A DNA stretch of 64,000 nucleotides from Aliirhizobium wenxiniae. Lineage in GTDB: Bacteria; Pseudomonadota; Alphaproteobacteria; Rhizobiales; Rhizobiaceae. The notes under the pieces are model-generated. The model saw only the letters and a list, made by a program, of their open reading frames with translations, searched no databases and was not told where the DNA came from. Location: assembly GCF_014201355.1 (NCBI RefSeq), contig NZ_JACHEG010000002.1, positions 1,426,001 through 1,490,000 on the forward strand, given 5' to 3'. A program made the position numbers and the translations under genes. The first letter of the stretch is position 1; every line of letters begins with the position of its first letter. This document shows, in pieces, positions 47,713 to 58,240 of the stretch.

Positions 47713-49419
47713 TTACTCGTTGCTGCCGCGGTTCTTCAGGGCTGCGCCCAGAATGTCGCCGAGCGAAGCGCCCGAGTCGGACGAACCGAACTGTGCAACT
47801 GCTTCCTTCTCTTCGGCGATTTCGAGCGCCTTGATGGAAAGCATGACCTTGCGGTCCTTCTTGGAGAAGTTGACGACGCGGGCGTCGACAACCTGGCCAA
47901 CCGAGAAACGCTCCGGACGCTGGTCGTCGCGATCGCGAGCGAGGTCAGCGCGGCGGATGAAGGCAACGAGGTCTTCGTGGGCAACGAGCTTCACTTCGAT
48001 GCCACCGTCGTTGACGGCGATGATTTCAGCCGAAACGACAGCGTTCTTGCGCAGGTCGCCGGAAGCGGCTGCATCACCAACGGCATCCTTGCCGAGCTGC
48101 TTGATGCCGAGCGAGATACGCTCCTTCTCGACGTCAACATCGAGAACGACAGCCTTGACGACGTCACCCTTGTTGAACTCTTCGATGACCTGTTCGCCCG
48201 GACGGTTCCAATCCAGATCGGAAAGGTGAACCATGCCGTCAACGTCGCCTTCGAGGCCGATGAACAGGCCGAATTCGGTCTTGTTCTTGACTTCGCCTTC
48301 GACTTCAGTGCCGGCCGGATGCGAGTAGGCGAATGCCTGCCACGGGTTTTCCAGGGTCTGCTTGAGGCCGAGCGAAATACGACGCTTGGACGGGTCGACT
48401 TCGAGAACGACAACGTCGACTTCCTGGCTCGTGGACAGGATCTTGCCGGGGTGTACGTTCTTCTTGGTCCAGGACATTTCGGAGATGTGGATCAGGCCTT
48501 CGATGCCCGGCTCCAGCTCTACGAATGCACCGTAATCGGTGATGTTCGTGACGGTACCGGAGATCTTCTTGCCGATCGGGTACTTGGCCGCAATGCCATC
48601 CCACGGATCCGACTCGAGCTGCTTCATGCCGAGCGAGATACGGTGGGTTTCCTGGTTGATGCGGATGATCTGAACCTTGACCGACTGGCCAATGGACAGG
48701 ATTTCCGACGGATGGTTCACACGGCGCCATGCCATGTCGGTGACGTGCAGCAGGCCGTCGATGCCGCCGAGGTCAACGAACGCACCGTAATCGGTGATGT
48801 TCTTGACGACGCCGTCAACAACCTGGCCTTCTTCGAGGTTCTGAACGATTTCAGAACGCTGCTCGGCACGCGACTCTTCGAGAACCGTACGGCGCGAAAC
48901 AACGATGTTGCCGCGACGCTTGTCCATCTTGAGGATTTCGAAGGGCTGCGGGTTGTGCATGAGCGGGGTAACGTCGCGGATCGGACGGATGTCGACCTGC
49001 GAACGCGGCAGGAAGGCAACGGCGCCGTCGAGATCGACGGTGAAACCACCCTTGACCTGGTTGAAGATAACGCCTTCAACGCGCTCGCCAGCTTCGAACT
49101 TGGCTTCGAGCTTGACCCAGCTTTCTTCGCGACGAGCCTTTTCGCGCGACAGAACGGCTTCGCCGAGAGCGTTTTCGATGCGCTCGACATAGACTTCGAC
49201 TTCGTCGCCGACCTTCAGCGAACCGTCTTTGCCCTTGGCGCCGAATTCCTTAAGCGCGATGCGACCTTCGACCTTGAGGCCGACGTCGACAACTGCCATG
49301 TCCTTCTCGATTGCCGTTACCAGACCTTTGGTAACGTAGCCTTCGGCCAGATCGTTGGATGCGAAGGATTCCTCGAGAAGAGCTGCAAAGTCTTCGCGCG
49401 TGGGGTTAGTTACTGCCAT
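47713..49419 (-). CDS. rpsA: 30S ribosomal protein S1
   Basis: A 568-residue RNA-binding protein with six S1 OB-fold repeats, for example DYGAFVDLGGIDGLLHVTDM, DYGAFVELEPGIEGLIHISE and EFGLFIGLEGDVDGMVHLSD. It binds mRNA leaders and helps them onto the 30S subunit. ATG 49419 (MAVTNPTREDFAALLEE) with AGGAG five bases upstream is chosen; the frame extends eleven codons further up. It is the last gene of aroA-cmk-rpsA. A perfect 8-bp hairpin lies 15-35 bases before the start. Confidence 0.97.
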   Translation of the reverse strand: MAVTNPTREDFAALLEESFASNDLAEGYVTKGLVTAIEKDMAVVDVGLKVEGRIALKEFGAKGKDGSLKVGDEVEVYVERIENALGEAVLSREKARREESWVKLEAKFEAGERVEGVIFNQVKGGFTVDLDGAVAFLPRSQVDIRPIRDVTPLMHNPQPFEILKMDKRRGNIVVSRRTVLEESRAEQRSEIVQNLEEGQVVDGVVKNITDYGAFVDLGGIDGLLHVTDMAWRRVNHPSEILSIGQSVKVQIIRINQETHRISLGMKQLESDPWDGIAAKYPIGKKISGTVTNITDYGAFVELEPGIEGLIHISEMSWTKKNVHPGKILSTSQEVDVVVLEVDPSKRRISLGLKQTLENPWQAFAYSHPAGTEVEGEVKNKTEFGLFIGLEGDVDGMVHLSDLDWNRPGEQVIEEFNKGDVVKAVVLDVDVEKERISLGIKQLGKDAVGDAAASGDLRKNAVVSAEIIAVNDGGIEVKLVAHEDLVAFIRRADLARDRDDQRPERFSVGQVVDARVVNFSKKDRKVMLSIKALEIAEEKEAVAQFGSSDSGASLGDILGAALKNRGSNE

Positions 49420-49432
49420 GAAATCTCCTGAT

Positions 49433-49453
49433 CGTGTCCTAAGCAAGGACACG
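49433..49453 (-). promoter_or_regulatory. Leader hairpin of rpsA
   Basis: A perfect 8-bp stem, on the minus strand CGTGTCCT (49453-49446) with AGGACACG (49440-49433), and loop TGCTT. It sits immediately upstream of the AGGAG ribosome-binding site. It could take part in autogenous control by S1, as reported for rpsA leaders in gammaproteobacteria; this is inference. Confidence 0.45.
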
Positions 49454-49591
49454 CATGCGCCGGTGGTTCGTGTTAAACACGCCCGAAGTCCAGGCCCGCC
49501 TCTCTCTACGACTGTTGCGTGGGAGGCTATCCGGCGCTGGGACTGAACTGCGGGATCTCTTTAAACGAAAGGCCGGTCTCCCGGCAGTTCG

Positions 49592-50226
49592 TCAATTCTT
49601 TGTCAGGGCGACGTCGATGAACGATTTCGCGGCCTGAAACGCGGCCTCTATACCCATTTTAGAGGTATCTAGCAAGTGTGCGTCATCTGCCGGCTTCAAA
49701 GGGCTGTCGGCGCGACCCATGTCGCGCTCGTCGCGCTTCTTCACATCGGCGAAGATATCATCATAACTCGCCTCGCCGCCCTTGGCGATGATCTCGTCAT
49801 AACGGCGTTTTGCGCGCACGTCGGCAGAGGCCGTGACATAGAGTTTTACCGTCGCATCGGGGCAAACGACAGTGCCGATATCGCGACCATCGAGAACCGT
49901 GCCGGGCGCCTTTTCCGAAAACGCCTGCTGGGCCTCTACCAGCGCGCGGCGCACTTTCGGCATGACGGCAATCTTCGACGCCGCCTCACCGATGGCATGG
50001 GCCGACAGGATATCGCGATCGAGGCCGGCAAGTTCGACCTCGCGGGCCATCTTTTCCGCGACAGCCTCATCATCCAGCGGCAGGCCGGCATCGAGAAGCG
50101 CCTTGGCGGTGGCGCGATAGGTCAGGCCGGTGTCCAGATGATGGAAACCGTAGGTCTCGGCAATCTGGCGCGACAACGTGCCTTTGCCCGCTGCCGCCGG
50201 CCCATCAATGGCAATGACGACGCCCA

Positions 50227-50227
<1 letters not shown>
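49592..50227 (-). CDS. cmk: Cytidylate kinase
   Basis: A 211-residue nucleoside monophosphate kinase that turns CMP/dCMP into CDP/dCDP. P-loop [13 protein letters not shown] at about 7-19, [20 protein letters not shown] with the CMP-binding region, and [20 protein letters not shown] as the second conserved block. It follows aroA with the ATG overlapping the aroA TGA by one base (TGATG), and rpsA follows 172 bp later. Confidence 0.96.
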
Positions 50228-51603
<1,376 letters not shown>

Positions 51604-51822
51604 CTATTCCTCAAGCGTTTCTGAATTTTGCGCCGTCGTTATCATAAAGCGTTTTGGCGGTCATCCGCTTGTTGGCTCAAGGAGGGCAAGAAAGCCCGGA
51701 AAGTTTGGCTTTGACATCAAGAGCCGTTAGCCTTAAGGGGACCGGCTTAGATTTTTCACCCATTCATCCATCGCCGCACCCGCGGCGCGCCGATCTGATC
51801 GGCCGGCTCATGAGGCTTAACA

Positions 51823-52215
51823 GTGGCAAAAGCGGAACTCGGAACCAAACGTACCGACCCGGATACCGGAAAGAAGTTCTACGACCTGAACCGTGATCCG
51901 GTCGTTTCTCCCTATACGGGCAAGGCCTGGCCGCTGTCCTTCTTCGCTGAACACAGCGCCGCCATCAAGATGGAGGAGGCTGCCGAAGACGAGGACGACA
52001 TCAAGGAAGTCGATAGCGAGAGCCAGGAAGCCGAAGTCGTTTCGCAGGAAGACGCCGACGGCGACAACAGCGGTGACGACATCCCGGATATGGGCGATGA
52101 CGATGACGTTGATATCGGCGACGACGAAGACGACACCTTCCTTGAGCAGGAAGACGAAGACGACGACGACATGACCGGCATTATCGGTGTCGGCGGCGAC
52201 GACGACGAACAGTAA
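51823..52215 (+). CDS. TIGR02300/FYDLN-acid family protein
   Basis: A 130-residue protein starting with the conserved KRTDPDTGKKFYDLNRDPVV followed by SPYTGKAWP, the hallmark of this alphaproteobacterial family of unknown function. Residues about 50-130 are extremely acidic (runs of Asp and Glu). The start is GTG 51823 with TGAGG upstream. It is divergent from aroA, with a 228-bp gap holding both promoters, and is followed by a strong terminator and tRNA-Ala. Confidence 0.92.
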   Translation: MAKAELGTKRTDPDTGKKFYDLNRDPVVSPYTGKAWPLSFFAEHSAAIKMEEAAEDEDDIKEVDSESQEAEVVSQEDADGDNSGDDIPDMGDDDDVDIGDDEDDTFLEQEDEDDDDMTGIIGVGGDDDEQ

Positions 52216-52223
52216 TTGACGCT

Positions 52224-52265
52224 AACGCCCGACAATTTCAGAAAAATTGTCGGGCGTTTGATTTT
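52224..52265 (+). terminator. Intrinsic terminator of the FYDLN-acid gene
   Basis: A 15-bp perfect stem, AACGCCCGACAATTT (52224-52238) with AAATTGTCGGGCGTT (52244-52258), followed by TGATTTTT, starting eight bases after the stop codon. Confidence 0.9.
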
Positions 52266-52367
52266 TCGGCTTGCACTTCCAAAAATGGCGAAGTAATAAG
52301 CCGCCACTTCCGGAGCAAACATCGCTTCGAAGTTTCCCAGGACCGGAAAATACCGGACCACCCTGAT

Positions 52368-52443
<76 letters not shown>

Positions 52444-52482
52444 AATCTTCCCAGACGATAAATCAGAGATTTGAACCAAAAC

Positions 52483-52740
52483 TCAAGCGTGCTTGAATTT
52501 GTGCGTATGCGCCATGCAAGCACGGTCAACCTTTCGCCTTGCCAGGGCGGCATTGCGAAGACGCGTCGATTCGGCCTGCAGCGGTCGCTTGCTGCGCGCC
52601 GCCCCCTTGAGTGCAAGTTCGTTCAAGGCAAATTCATCGCGATAATGGTCGCGATATGCGATTGCCTTTTGGCGGATCACCAATGCGACCAGAGTGCAGA
52701 ACAATCCGAAAGTGATGAGCAGTACAGATGCTGTTATCAT
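52483..52740 (-). CDS. Small single-span membrane protein (hypothetical)
   Basis: An 85-residue protein. Residues about 3-23 form an N-terminal membrane anchor (ITASVLLITFGLFCTLVALV), followed by a basic, hydrophilic tail rich in Arg, Lys and Ala, so the tail would face the cytoplasm or, if cleaved, be exported. GAGGAAGGG precedes the ATG at 52740. No family recognised. It is convergent with tRNA-Ala. Confidence 0.55.
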   Translation of the reverse strand: MITASVLLITFGLFCTLVALVIRQKAIAYRDHYRDEFALNELALKGAARSKRPLQAESTRLRNAALARRKVDRACMAHTHKFKHA

Positions 52741-52831
52741 GACCCTTCCTCTGCCTTATTAACGCAGAGGACGGCATAAGGTTCTCGATCGAGATCAAAG
52801 TCCGGGTCTTACAGATTGATGAGGGCCGCTT

Positions 52832-53833
52832 TTATGCAATTGCCCGGTCGTTTACGTCGAACCGGTGCATGAAGGCCTTGTCCGGTGTGGCGAAGACAAT
52901 GTCGTCCGCACCATAACGATGCTCACCGAACAGACGTACCGTCACGAGGCCAGCCTGCTCCGTTTCGAGATAGAGGATGGTATCGGCACCGAGATGTTCG
53001 GCATGGACGACCTTGCCTTTCCAGTCGCCCGCCTCCCGTGACAGGGCGATATGTTCCGGACGGATGCCGACCGTCTTCGCTCCCGCCTCGCCCAGCCGTT
53101 CCGCCGGGATAAAATTCATTTGCGGCGAGCCGATGAAACCGGCGACGAACATATTGGCAGGCTTGTTGTAGAGATCCATCGGCGAGCCGACCTGCTCGAT
53201 CGCACCGGCATTCAGCACGACAATCTTGTCGGCAAGCGTCATCGCCTCCACCTGGTCGTGCGTCACATAGATCATCGTCGCCTTGAGGCGCTTGTGCAGG
53301 CGGGCGATTTCCAGCCTTGTCTGGACGCGCAATGCCGCATCGAGGTTGGACAGTGGCTCATCGAAGAGAAACAGGCTCGGTTCACGCACGATGGCGCGGC
53401 CGATCGCCACGCGCTGGCGCTGGCCGCCGGAAAGCTCTGCCGGGCGGCGAGCAAGATAGGGATCGAGCGACAGCATCGACGAGGCTTTCGTCACACGCTC
53501 CTCGATCTCCGCTTTCGGTGTGCCGGCCTGCTTCAGGCCAAGGCCCATATTGTCCTTGACCGTCAGGTGCGGATAAAGCGCGTATGACTGGAAGACCATG
53601 GCGATACCGCGCTTGGCGGGCGGCACGGTCGCCACTTCCTGGCCGTCGATACGGATCGAACCGGAAGTGGCATCCTCAAGACCTGCGATGACCCGAAGCA
53701 GCGTGGACTTGCCGCAGCCGGACGGGCCGACGAAGATGACGAATTCGCCTTCCTTGACGTCGAGATCGATACCCTTCAGCACCTCGTGGTCACCGAAGGC
53801 CTTGCGGATGGATGTCAGTTGCAGCGAACCCAA
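52832..53833 (-). CDS. Sugar ABC transporter ATP-binding protein (UgpC/MalK type)
   Basis: A 333-residue ATPase. Walker [10 protein letters not shown] at 36-44, Q loop YALYPH, signature [15 protein letters not shown], Walker [14 protein letters not shown] and switch HDQ are followed by the C-terminal TOBE/regulatory domain typical of MalK/UgpC/MsmK (about 235-333). It drives the adjacent CUT1-type importer. It is the last gene of the murQ-led operon, 31 bp after the Gfo/Idh/MocA gene. Confidence 0.94.
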   Translation of the reverse strand: MGSLQLTSIRKAFGDHEVLKGIDLDVKEGEFVIFVGPSGCGKSTLLRVIAGLEDATSGSIRIDGQEVATVPPAKRGIAMVFQSYALYPHLTVKDNMGLGLKQAGTPKAEIEERVTKASSMLSLDPYLARRPAELSGGQRQRVAIGRAIVREPSLFLFDEPLSNLDAALRVQTRLEIARLHKRLKATMIYVTHDQVEAMTLADKIVVLNAGAIEQVGSPMDLYNKPANMFVAGFIGSPQMNFIPAERLGEAGAKTVGIRPEHIALSREAGDWKGKVVHAEHLGADTILYLETEQAGLVTVRLFGEHRYGADDIVFATPDKAFMHRFDVNDRAIA

Positions 53834-53864
53834 GAGCGTCTTCCTTTAAAATTCCGTACCGGCG

Positions 53865-54929
53865 TCAGAGATGGACAGGTTTGCCCGTGCGGGCGCTTTC
53901 GTCCGCCGCAAGGCAGATCCTCAGCGATTGAACCGCATCGTCCATGTGCCGGGTGAGATCGATATTTTCGCGGATGGCCCGCAGCATATAGGCCTGTTCC
54001 AGATCGCAGAGTTCCTGGTGGCCCGGCTCACCGGCCATCCTCATATCCTCGTCGGGGCGGATGAATTTCCCGTCGGGGCCGGTGTCTGCGCTGTGCAGAC
54101 GGATGACCGCGGTTTTCGTGTGGGTGTCGATGTCGTCCGACTTGGCATTCGGATCCATGACGATCGAGACCGAGCCCTTGGGCGATATGACATCCTTCAC
54201 GAAGAAGGCGGTTTCCGAGATCATCGGCCCCCAGCCGGCCTCGTACCAGCCGACGGATCTGTCGTCGAAAATCACCTGCAGATGACCGTAATTATACATG
54301 TCCGGCGCGATCTCGTCGGAAAGGCGCAGACCCATGCCACGAACCTCCACCGGCTTCGCATCGGTGATCTGGCACATGACATCGACATAATGCACGCCGC
54401 AATCGACGATCGGCGGCGTCGTGTTCATCAGCGCCTTGTGAACGTCCCAGGTCGGGCCAGAGGATTGCTGGTTGAGGTTCATGCGGAAGACGTAAGGCGG
54501 GCCGAGCTTGCGCGCTTCCTCGATCAGCCGGATCCAGGACGGGTGATGGCGCAGGATGTAACCGATCACCAGTTTCCTGTCCGCAGCCTTCGCGGCTGCC
54601 ACGACCCGCTCGGCATCGGCAACCGTGGTCGCCAGAGGCTTTTCGACAAAGACGTGGCAGCCGGCCTCGAAGGCGGCAACGGCATAATCAGCATGGCTGT
54701 CGGAATAGGTGCAGATCGAGCAGAGATCGGGCTTCAGCTCCGCCAGTGCATCCAAGAAATCAGGATGAATCTCGTAGCCCGACAGCGCCGGATCGAGTTT
54801 CGGCACAGAGCGGTTGACCAGCCCGACGATCTCGAAGCCCGGATCGTTGTGATAGGCGAGCGCATGGCTGCGGCCCATATTGCCGAGACCCGCGACGAGA
54901 ACGCGAACGGGTTTATTCGTCTCACTCAT
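53865..54929 (-). CDS. Gfo/Idh/MocA-family oxidoreductase
   Basis: A 354-residue NAD(P)-dependent sugar dehydrogenase. N-terminal Rossmann loop VLVAGLGNMGRSHALAYHND, EKPLATT with the catalytic Lys, and the C-terminal beta-sheet domain. Members in ABC-sugar operons oxidise or epimerise the imported sugar, its glycoside or a lactone. The substrate is not deducible; its place between permease and ATPase genes suggests it acts on the imported amino sugar or a glycoside of it. The start overlaps the permease stop by four bases. Confidence 0.9.
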   Translation of the reverse strand: MSETNKPVRVLVAGLGNMGRSHALAYHNDPGFEIVGLVNRSVPKLDPALSGYEIHPDFLDALAELKPDLCSICTYSDSHADYAVAAFEAGCHVFVEKPLATTVADAERVVAAAKAADRKLVIGYILRHHPSWIRLIEEARKLGPPYVFRMNLNQQSSGPTWDVHKALMNTTPPIVDCGVHYVDVMCQITDAKPVEVRGMGLRLSDEIAPDMYNYGHLQVIFDDRSVGWYEAGWGPMISETAFFVKDVISPKGSVSIVMDPNAKSDDIDTHTKTAVIRLHSADTGPDGKFIRPDEDMRMAGEPGHQELCDLEQAYMLRAIRENIDLTRHMDDAVQSLRICLAADESARTGKPVHL

Positions 54930-55765
54930 TTGACGGCTCCAGAAGTGATGCCGCGGATCAGCTGGCGGGAGAAGATGACATAGAGAACCAGAACCGGCAG
55001 GATGGCGAGCGATAGGGCCGAGAGAACCGCGTTCCAGTTGGTAACGAACTGGCCGATGAACATCTGTGCGCCCAATGTCACGGTCTTGGTCGCTTCACCC
55101 GGTGCGAGGATCAGCGGGAACCAGAGATCGTTCCAGATCGGGATCATGGTGAAGACGGCAACCGTCGCCATGGCCGGACGCACCAGCGGCAGGACGAGGC
55201 GGAAGAAGATCGCGTATTCCGACAGGCCGTCTATGCGCCCGGCATTTTTCAGGTCATCGGAGACCGTGCGCATGAATTCCGACAGGATGAAGATGGCGAG
55301 CGGCAGGCCTTGCGCCGTATAGACCAGAACCAGAGCCGTCAGAGTGTTGACGAGGCCGGCCGCCACCACGCCCTGCAGGATGGCGACGGTGCCTAATCGA
55401 ATCGGGATCATGATGCCGAGCGCCAGATAAAGCCCCATCAGCAGATTGCCGCGAAAACGGTATTCCGACAGCGCGAAGGCGGCCATGGCGCCGAAGAGCA
55501 GCACGAGCGCGATGGAGACTACGGTGACAATCAGGCTATTCTGGAAATAGCCGATGAAATCGCCCTGTTTCAGCACGGTCTCGTAACCGACGAGACTGAA
55601 GGTCGAGGGCGTCGGGATCGCCATCGGTTCGCGGAAGATGGCGTTGCGGGTCTTGAACGAGTTGACCAGCGTGAGAAAGACCGGGAAGAGCGCGATCAGC
55701 GTGTAGCTGATCAGGGCCAGATGGATCAGTCCGGTGCGCAGGTACGAGGTGCGGGCTGTTGCCAT
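54926..55765 (-). CDS. Carbohydrate ABC transporter permease (MalG type)
   Basis: A 279-residue inner-membrane protein with six membrane helices. The EAA-type loop that contacts the ATPase appears as AGRIDGLSEYAIFFRLVLPL. The C-terminal ITSGAVK ending is typical of CUT1 MalG-type subunits. It pairs with the MalF-type permease 11 bp upstream. Confidence 0.92.
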   Translation of the reverse strand: MATARTSYLRTGLIHLALISYTLIALFPVFLTLVNSFKTRNAIFREPMAIPTPSTFSLVGYETVLKQGDFIGYFQNSLIVTVVSIALVLLFGAMAAFALSEYRFRGNLLMGLYLALGIMIPIRLGTVAILQGVVAAGLVNTLTALVLVYTAQGLPLAIFILSEFMRTVSDDLKNAGRIDGLSEYAIFFRLVLPLVRPAMATVAVFTMIPIWNDLWFPLILAPGEATKTVTLGAQMFIGQFVTNWNAVLSALSLAILPVLVLYVIFSRQLIRGITSGAVK

Positions 55766-55776
55766 GATCGTCCTCC

Positions 55777-56733
55777 TCAGAACTGGTAGCGACGCATGCG
55801 CCGCTGGATGACGAAGAGATAAAGCGAAACGCCGGCAAGGATGATCAGGAACATCACGGTCGCGATCGTCGCACCCATGGAGCGATCCCCCATCTGGTTC
55901 TGGAAACCGAAGAAGGTGCGGTAAAGAAGCGTACCCAGAATATCGGTCGAGCCGTCAGGTCCCGCAAGCGCGCCCTGCACCGTGTAGATCAGGTCGAAGG
56001 CGTTGAAATTGCCGACGAAGGTAAGGATCGAGATGATGCCGATCGAGGGCAGAATCAGCGGCAGCTTGATCTTCCAGAACTGGCTCCAGCCGGTAATGCC
56101 GTCGCATTCGGCGGCTTCCAGCACCTCGTCGGGAATGTTCAGGAGCGCCGCATAGATCAGCATCATCGGGATGCCGACATATTGCCAGACGGAGATCAGC
56201 GACACGGTGATCAGGGCGCTTTCCGATTTGCCAAGCCAAGGGGCAAAGGCCCATTTTAGCCCGACCCAATCCATCATGCCGGGCGCAATGCCCCAGATCG
56301 GCGAAAGGATCAGTTTCCAGATGAAACCGACGATGACGAAGGAGAGCAGCGTCGGCACGAAGATGGCGGTGCGGTAGAAGGTGGCGAACCTGAGCTTGGA
56401 CACCGACAGCATGGCCGCAAGCGCGATGCCGACCGGATTCTGCACCAGCATATGGATGACGAAGAAGATCAGGTTGTTGCCGAGCGCATTCCAGAAGCTG
56501 GCAGAAAGTCGCGGATCGGAAAACAGTGTGATGAAATTGGTAAGGCCGACAAACACGGTCTGGCCGTCGACCAGATTATAGAGCGACAGGCGCAGCGTCT
56601 CGATCAGCGGCAGGATCATGATTGCCGTATAGACGAGGAATGCGGGCGCGAGGAACACGAGAATGTGCCAGCGGAAGGGACGCTTGATCGGGGCCAGATC
56701 GGATGGATTGTCGGCTTCGCTCATCAGTCTCAT
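55777..56733 (-). CDS. Carbohydrate ABC transporter permease (MalF type)
   Basis: A 318-residue inner-membrane protein with six helices (WHILVFLAPAFLVYTAIMIL and others). The EAA loop reads AAECDGITGWSQFWKIKLPL. An alternative ATG at 56724 gives MSEADNPSD and may be the real start; the ribosome-binding sites are weak in both cases. A RIME-like element separates it from the binding-protein gene upstream in the operon. Confidence 0.92.
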   Translation of the reverse strand: MRLMSEADNPSDLAPIKRPFRWHILVFLAPAFLVYTAIMILPLIETLRLSLYNLVDGQTVFVGLTNFITLFSDPRLSASFWNALGNNLIFFVIHMLVQNPVGIALAAMLSVSKLRFATFYRTAIFVPTLLSFVIVGFIWKLILSPIWGIAPGMMDWVGLKWAFAPWLGKSESALITVSLISVWQYVGIPMMLIYAALLNIPDEVLEAAECDGITGWSQFWKIKLPLILPSIGIISILTFVGNFNAFDLIYTVQGALAGPDGSTDILGTLLYRTFFGFQNQMGDRSMGATIATVMFLIILAGVSLYLFVIQRRMRRYQF

Positions 56734-56787
56734 CTTGCTCTTGAGGCTAGGCAGCTCTTACCGTGCTGAACCTTGAGGAAATAAAGA

Positions 56788-56916
56788 CCCCTCCCCACCC
56801 TCCCCACAAGGGGGAGGGCTTAACCCGGCCGACCCGCCGAGATTCAATTGAACCGAGGTGGGTGCAGCAGGTCTTCTCCTCCCTTGTGGGGGAGATGGCC
56901 GGCAGGCCAGAGGGGG
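56788..56916. repeat. RIME-like palindromic mosaic element, copy 2, inside the ABC operon
   Basis: About 129 bp between the binding-protein gene and the MalF-type permease. One end reads GGGGGAGATGGCCGGCAGGC then CAGAGGGGG, the same terminal motif as copy 1. The other has CCCTCCCCACAAGGGGGAGGG, able to fold back. Transcribed from the operon it would give a stable structure between the highly expressed binding protein and the permeases. Confidence 0.78.
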
Positions 56917-56957
56917 CTTTTTTATGTATGACGCTCCCACTTACAGGGAGCGGCAGC

Positions 56958-58214
56958 TCACTTCGCCGGCTTGTACCAGCTATCGAGGCCCTTCTGGGTC
57001 TCTTCGGCGGCCTGTTCCGGGGTCTGCGTGCCGTTGATGACATTCGCAGACACGCGCCACATTTCCAGGTCGAGGTTCGGCTGGCCGCGGCCGACGATCG
57101 CCGCACTCGGGCGGATGGTCGGCTTGCAGTTCTGCCGCCAGGAGACGAATTCCTGTGCCAGCGGATCCTCCATCTTCACCGCCGTCGAGTTGAGACTGAA
57201 GAAGCCCGGCAGCGAGTTGGCGTAAAGCGTGGCGAATTCCGGCGAGGCGACCCAGGCGAGGAATTTCTTGGCCGCTTCCGGGTTCTTGCCCTTGGCGTTC
57301 AGACCGATGCCGATGTCGTTATGGTCGGAAATGTAGCAGGTATCGCCTGCCTTCTTCACCGGCGGCGGGAAGGCGCCCATTTCGAAATCGGCCTGCGCCT
57401 TGAACGGCGCGATTTCCCAGGAACCGGCCGGATAGATGGCGGCGCGACCAAGTGTGAACAGGTTCTGGCTGTCCGGATAGGTCTGCGCTTCGAAACCGTC
57501 GCCGAGATAGGGCTTCCACTTGGCGAGCGTCTTGTAAGGCTCGACCCAGTCGGCATCAGTCAGCTTCTGGGTGCCGGCGATCAACGCCTTGCGGCCTTCC
57601 TCGCCCTTCCAGTCGTTCGGGCCGATATTGTAATAGCCCATCGTGGCGGCTTCCCACTGGTCCTTGGTGCCCATGGCCATCGGGATATAGGTGCCGTCCG
57701 CCTTGATCTTGTCGAGCAGCGCGAAGAACTCGTCCTCGGTCTTCGGCACTTCGACCTTCAGCTCTTCAAACGCCTTCTTGTTATAGATGAAGCCGTGGAT
57801 GACCGATGCCATCGGCACGCAGAAGGTCGTCTTGCCATCGTCCGTGGTCCAGGCGGACTTGGCCGTGTCGGAGAAGTTCTTGATGCCGTCGAGATCGTTC
57901 AGCGGTGCGAGCTGGCCCTTCTGGAACATGGCGAGCGACAGGTCGAACGGGCGGCAGGTGATGAGATCACCGGCGGTGCCTGCTTCCAGCTTGGCGTTGA
58001 CGGCGGAATTGTATTCGGTCGGCGCCATCGGTGCGAAGGTCACCTTGATGCCAGGGTTCTTGGCTTCGAAGGCCGGGATCAGCTTTTCCTGCCAGATAGA
58101 CAGGTCGTCGTTGCGCCAGCTTTCGATGGTCAGCGATGCATCCTGCGCCAGAACCGCGCCTGCCGGAGCAAACATGGTCGTGGCTAAAAGCATGCCTTTC
58201 AGTAGACGGGTCAT
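56958..58214 (-). CDS. Extracellular sugar-binding protein of the ABC importer
   Basis: A 418-residue periplasmic solute-binding protein (family 1, MalE/UgpB-like). Signal peptide at 1-23 (MLLATTMFAPAGAVLAQ). Conserved ligand-domain features: NDDLSIWQEKLIPAFEAKNP and PMASVIHGFIYNKKAFEELK. Linkage to murQ, nagA and the amino-sugar kinase makes MurNAc, GlcNAc or a chitobiose/muropeptide sugar the likely ligand. ATG 58214 with GGGAGAA upstream is used; an upstream open frame is not coding. It is the second gene of the leftward operon. Confidence 0.92.
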   Translation of the reverse strand: MTRLLKGMLLATTMFAPAGAVLAQDASLTIESWRNDDLSIWQEKLIPAFEAKNPGIKVTFAPMAPTEYNSAVNAKLEAGTAGDLITCRPFDLSLAMFQKGQLAPLNDLDGIKNFSDTAKSAWTTDDGKTTFCVPMASVIHGFIYNKKAFEELKVEVPKTEDEFFALLDKIKADGTYIPMAMGTKDQWEAATMGYYNIGPNDWKGEEGRKALIAGTQKLTDADWVEPYKTLAKWKPYLGDGFEAQTYPDSQNLFTLGRAAIYPAGSWEIAPFKAQADFEMGAFPPPVKKAGDTCYISDHNDIGIGLNAKGKNPEAAKKFLAWVASPEFATLYANSLPGFFSLNSTAVKMEDPLAQEFVSWRQNCKPTIRPSAAIVGRGQPNLDLEMWRVSANVINGTQTPEQAAEETQKGLDSWYKPAK

Positions 58215-58240
58215 GATGTTCTCCCTGTTTGTTAGCGCCC

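Noticed and set aside
47977..49431. 484-codon plus-strand frame opposite rpsA
   Set aside because: Antisense shadow caused by codon bias of a strongly expressed gene; no start signal or domain.
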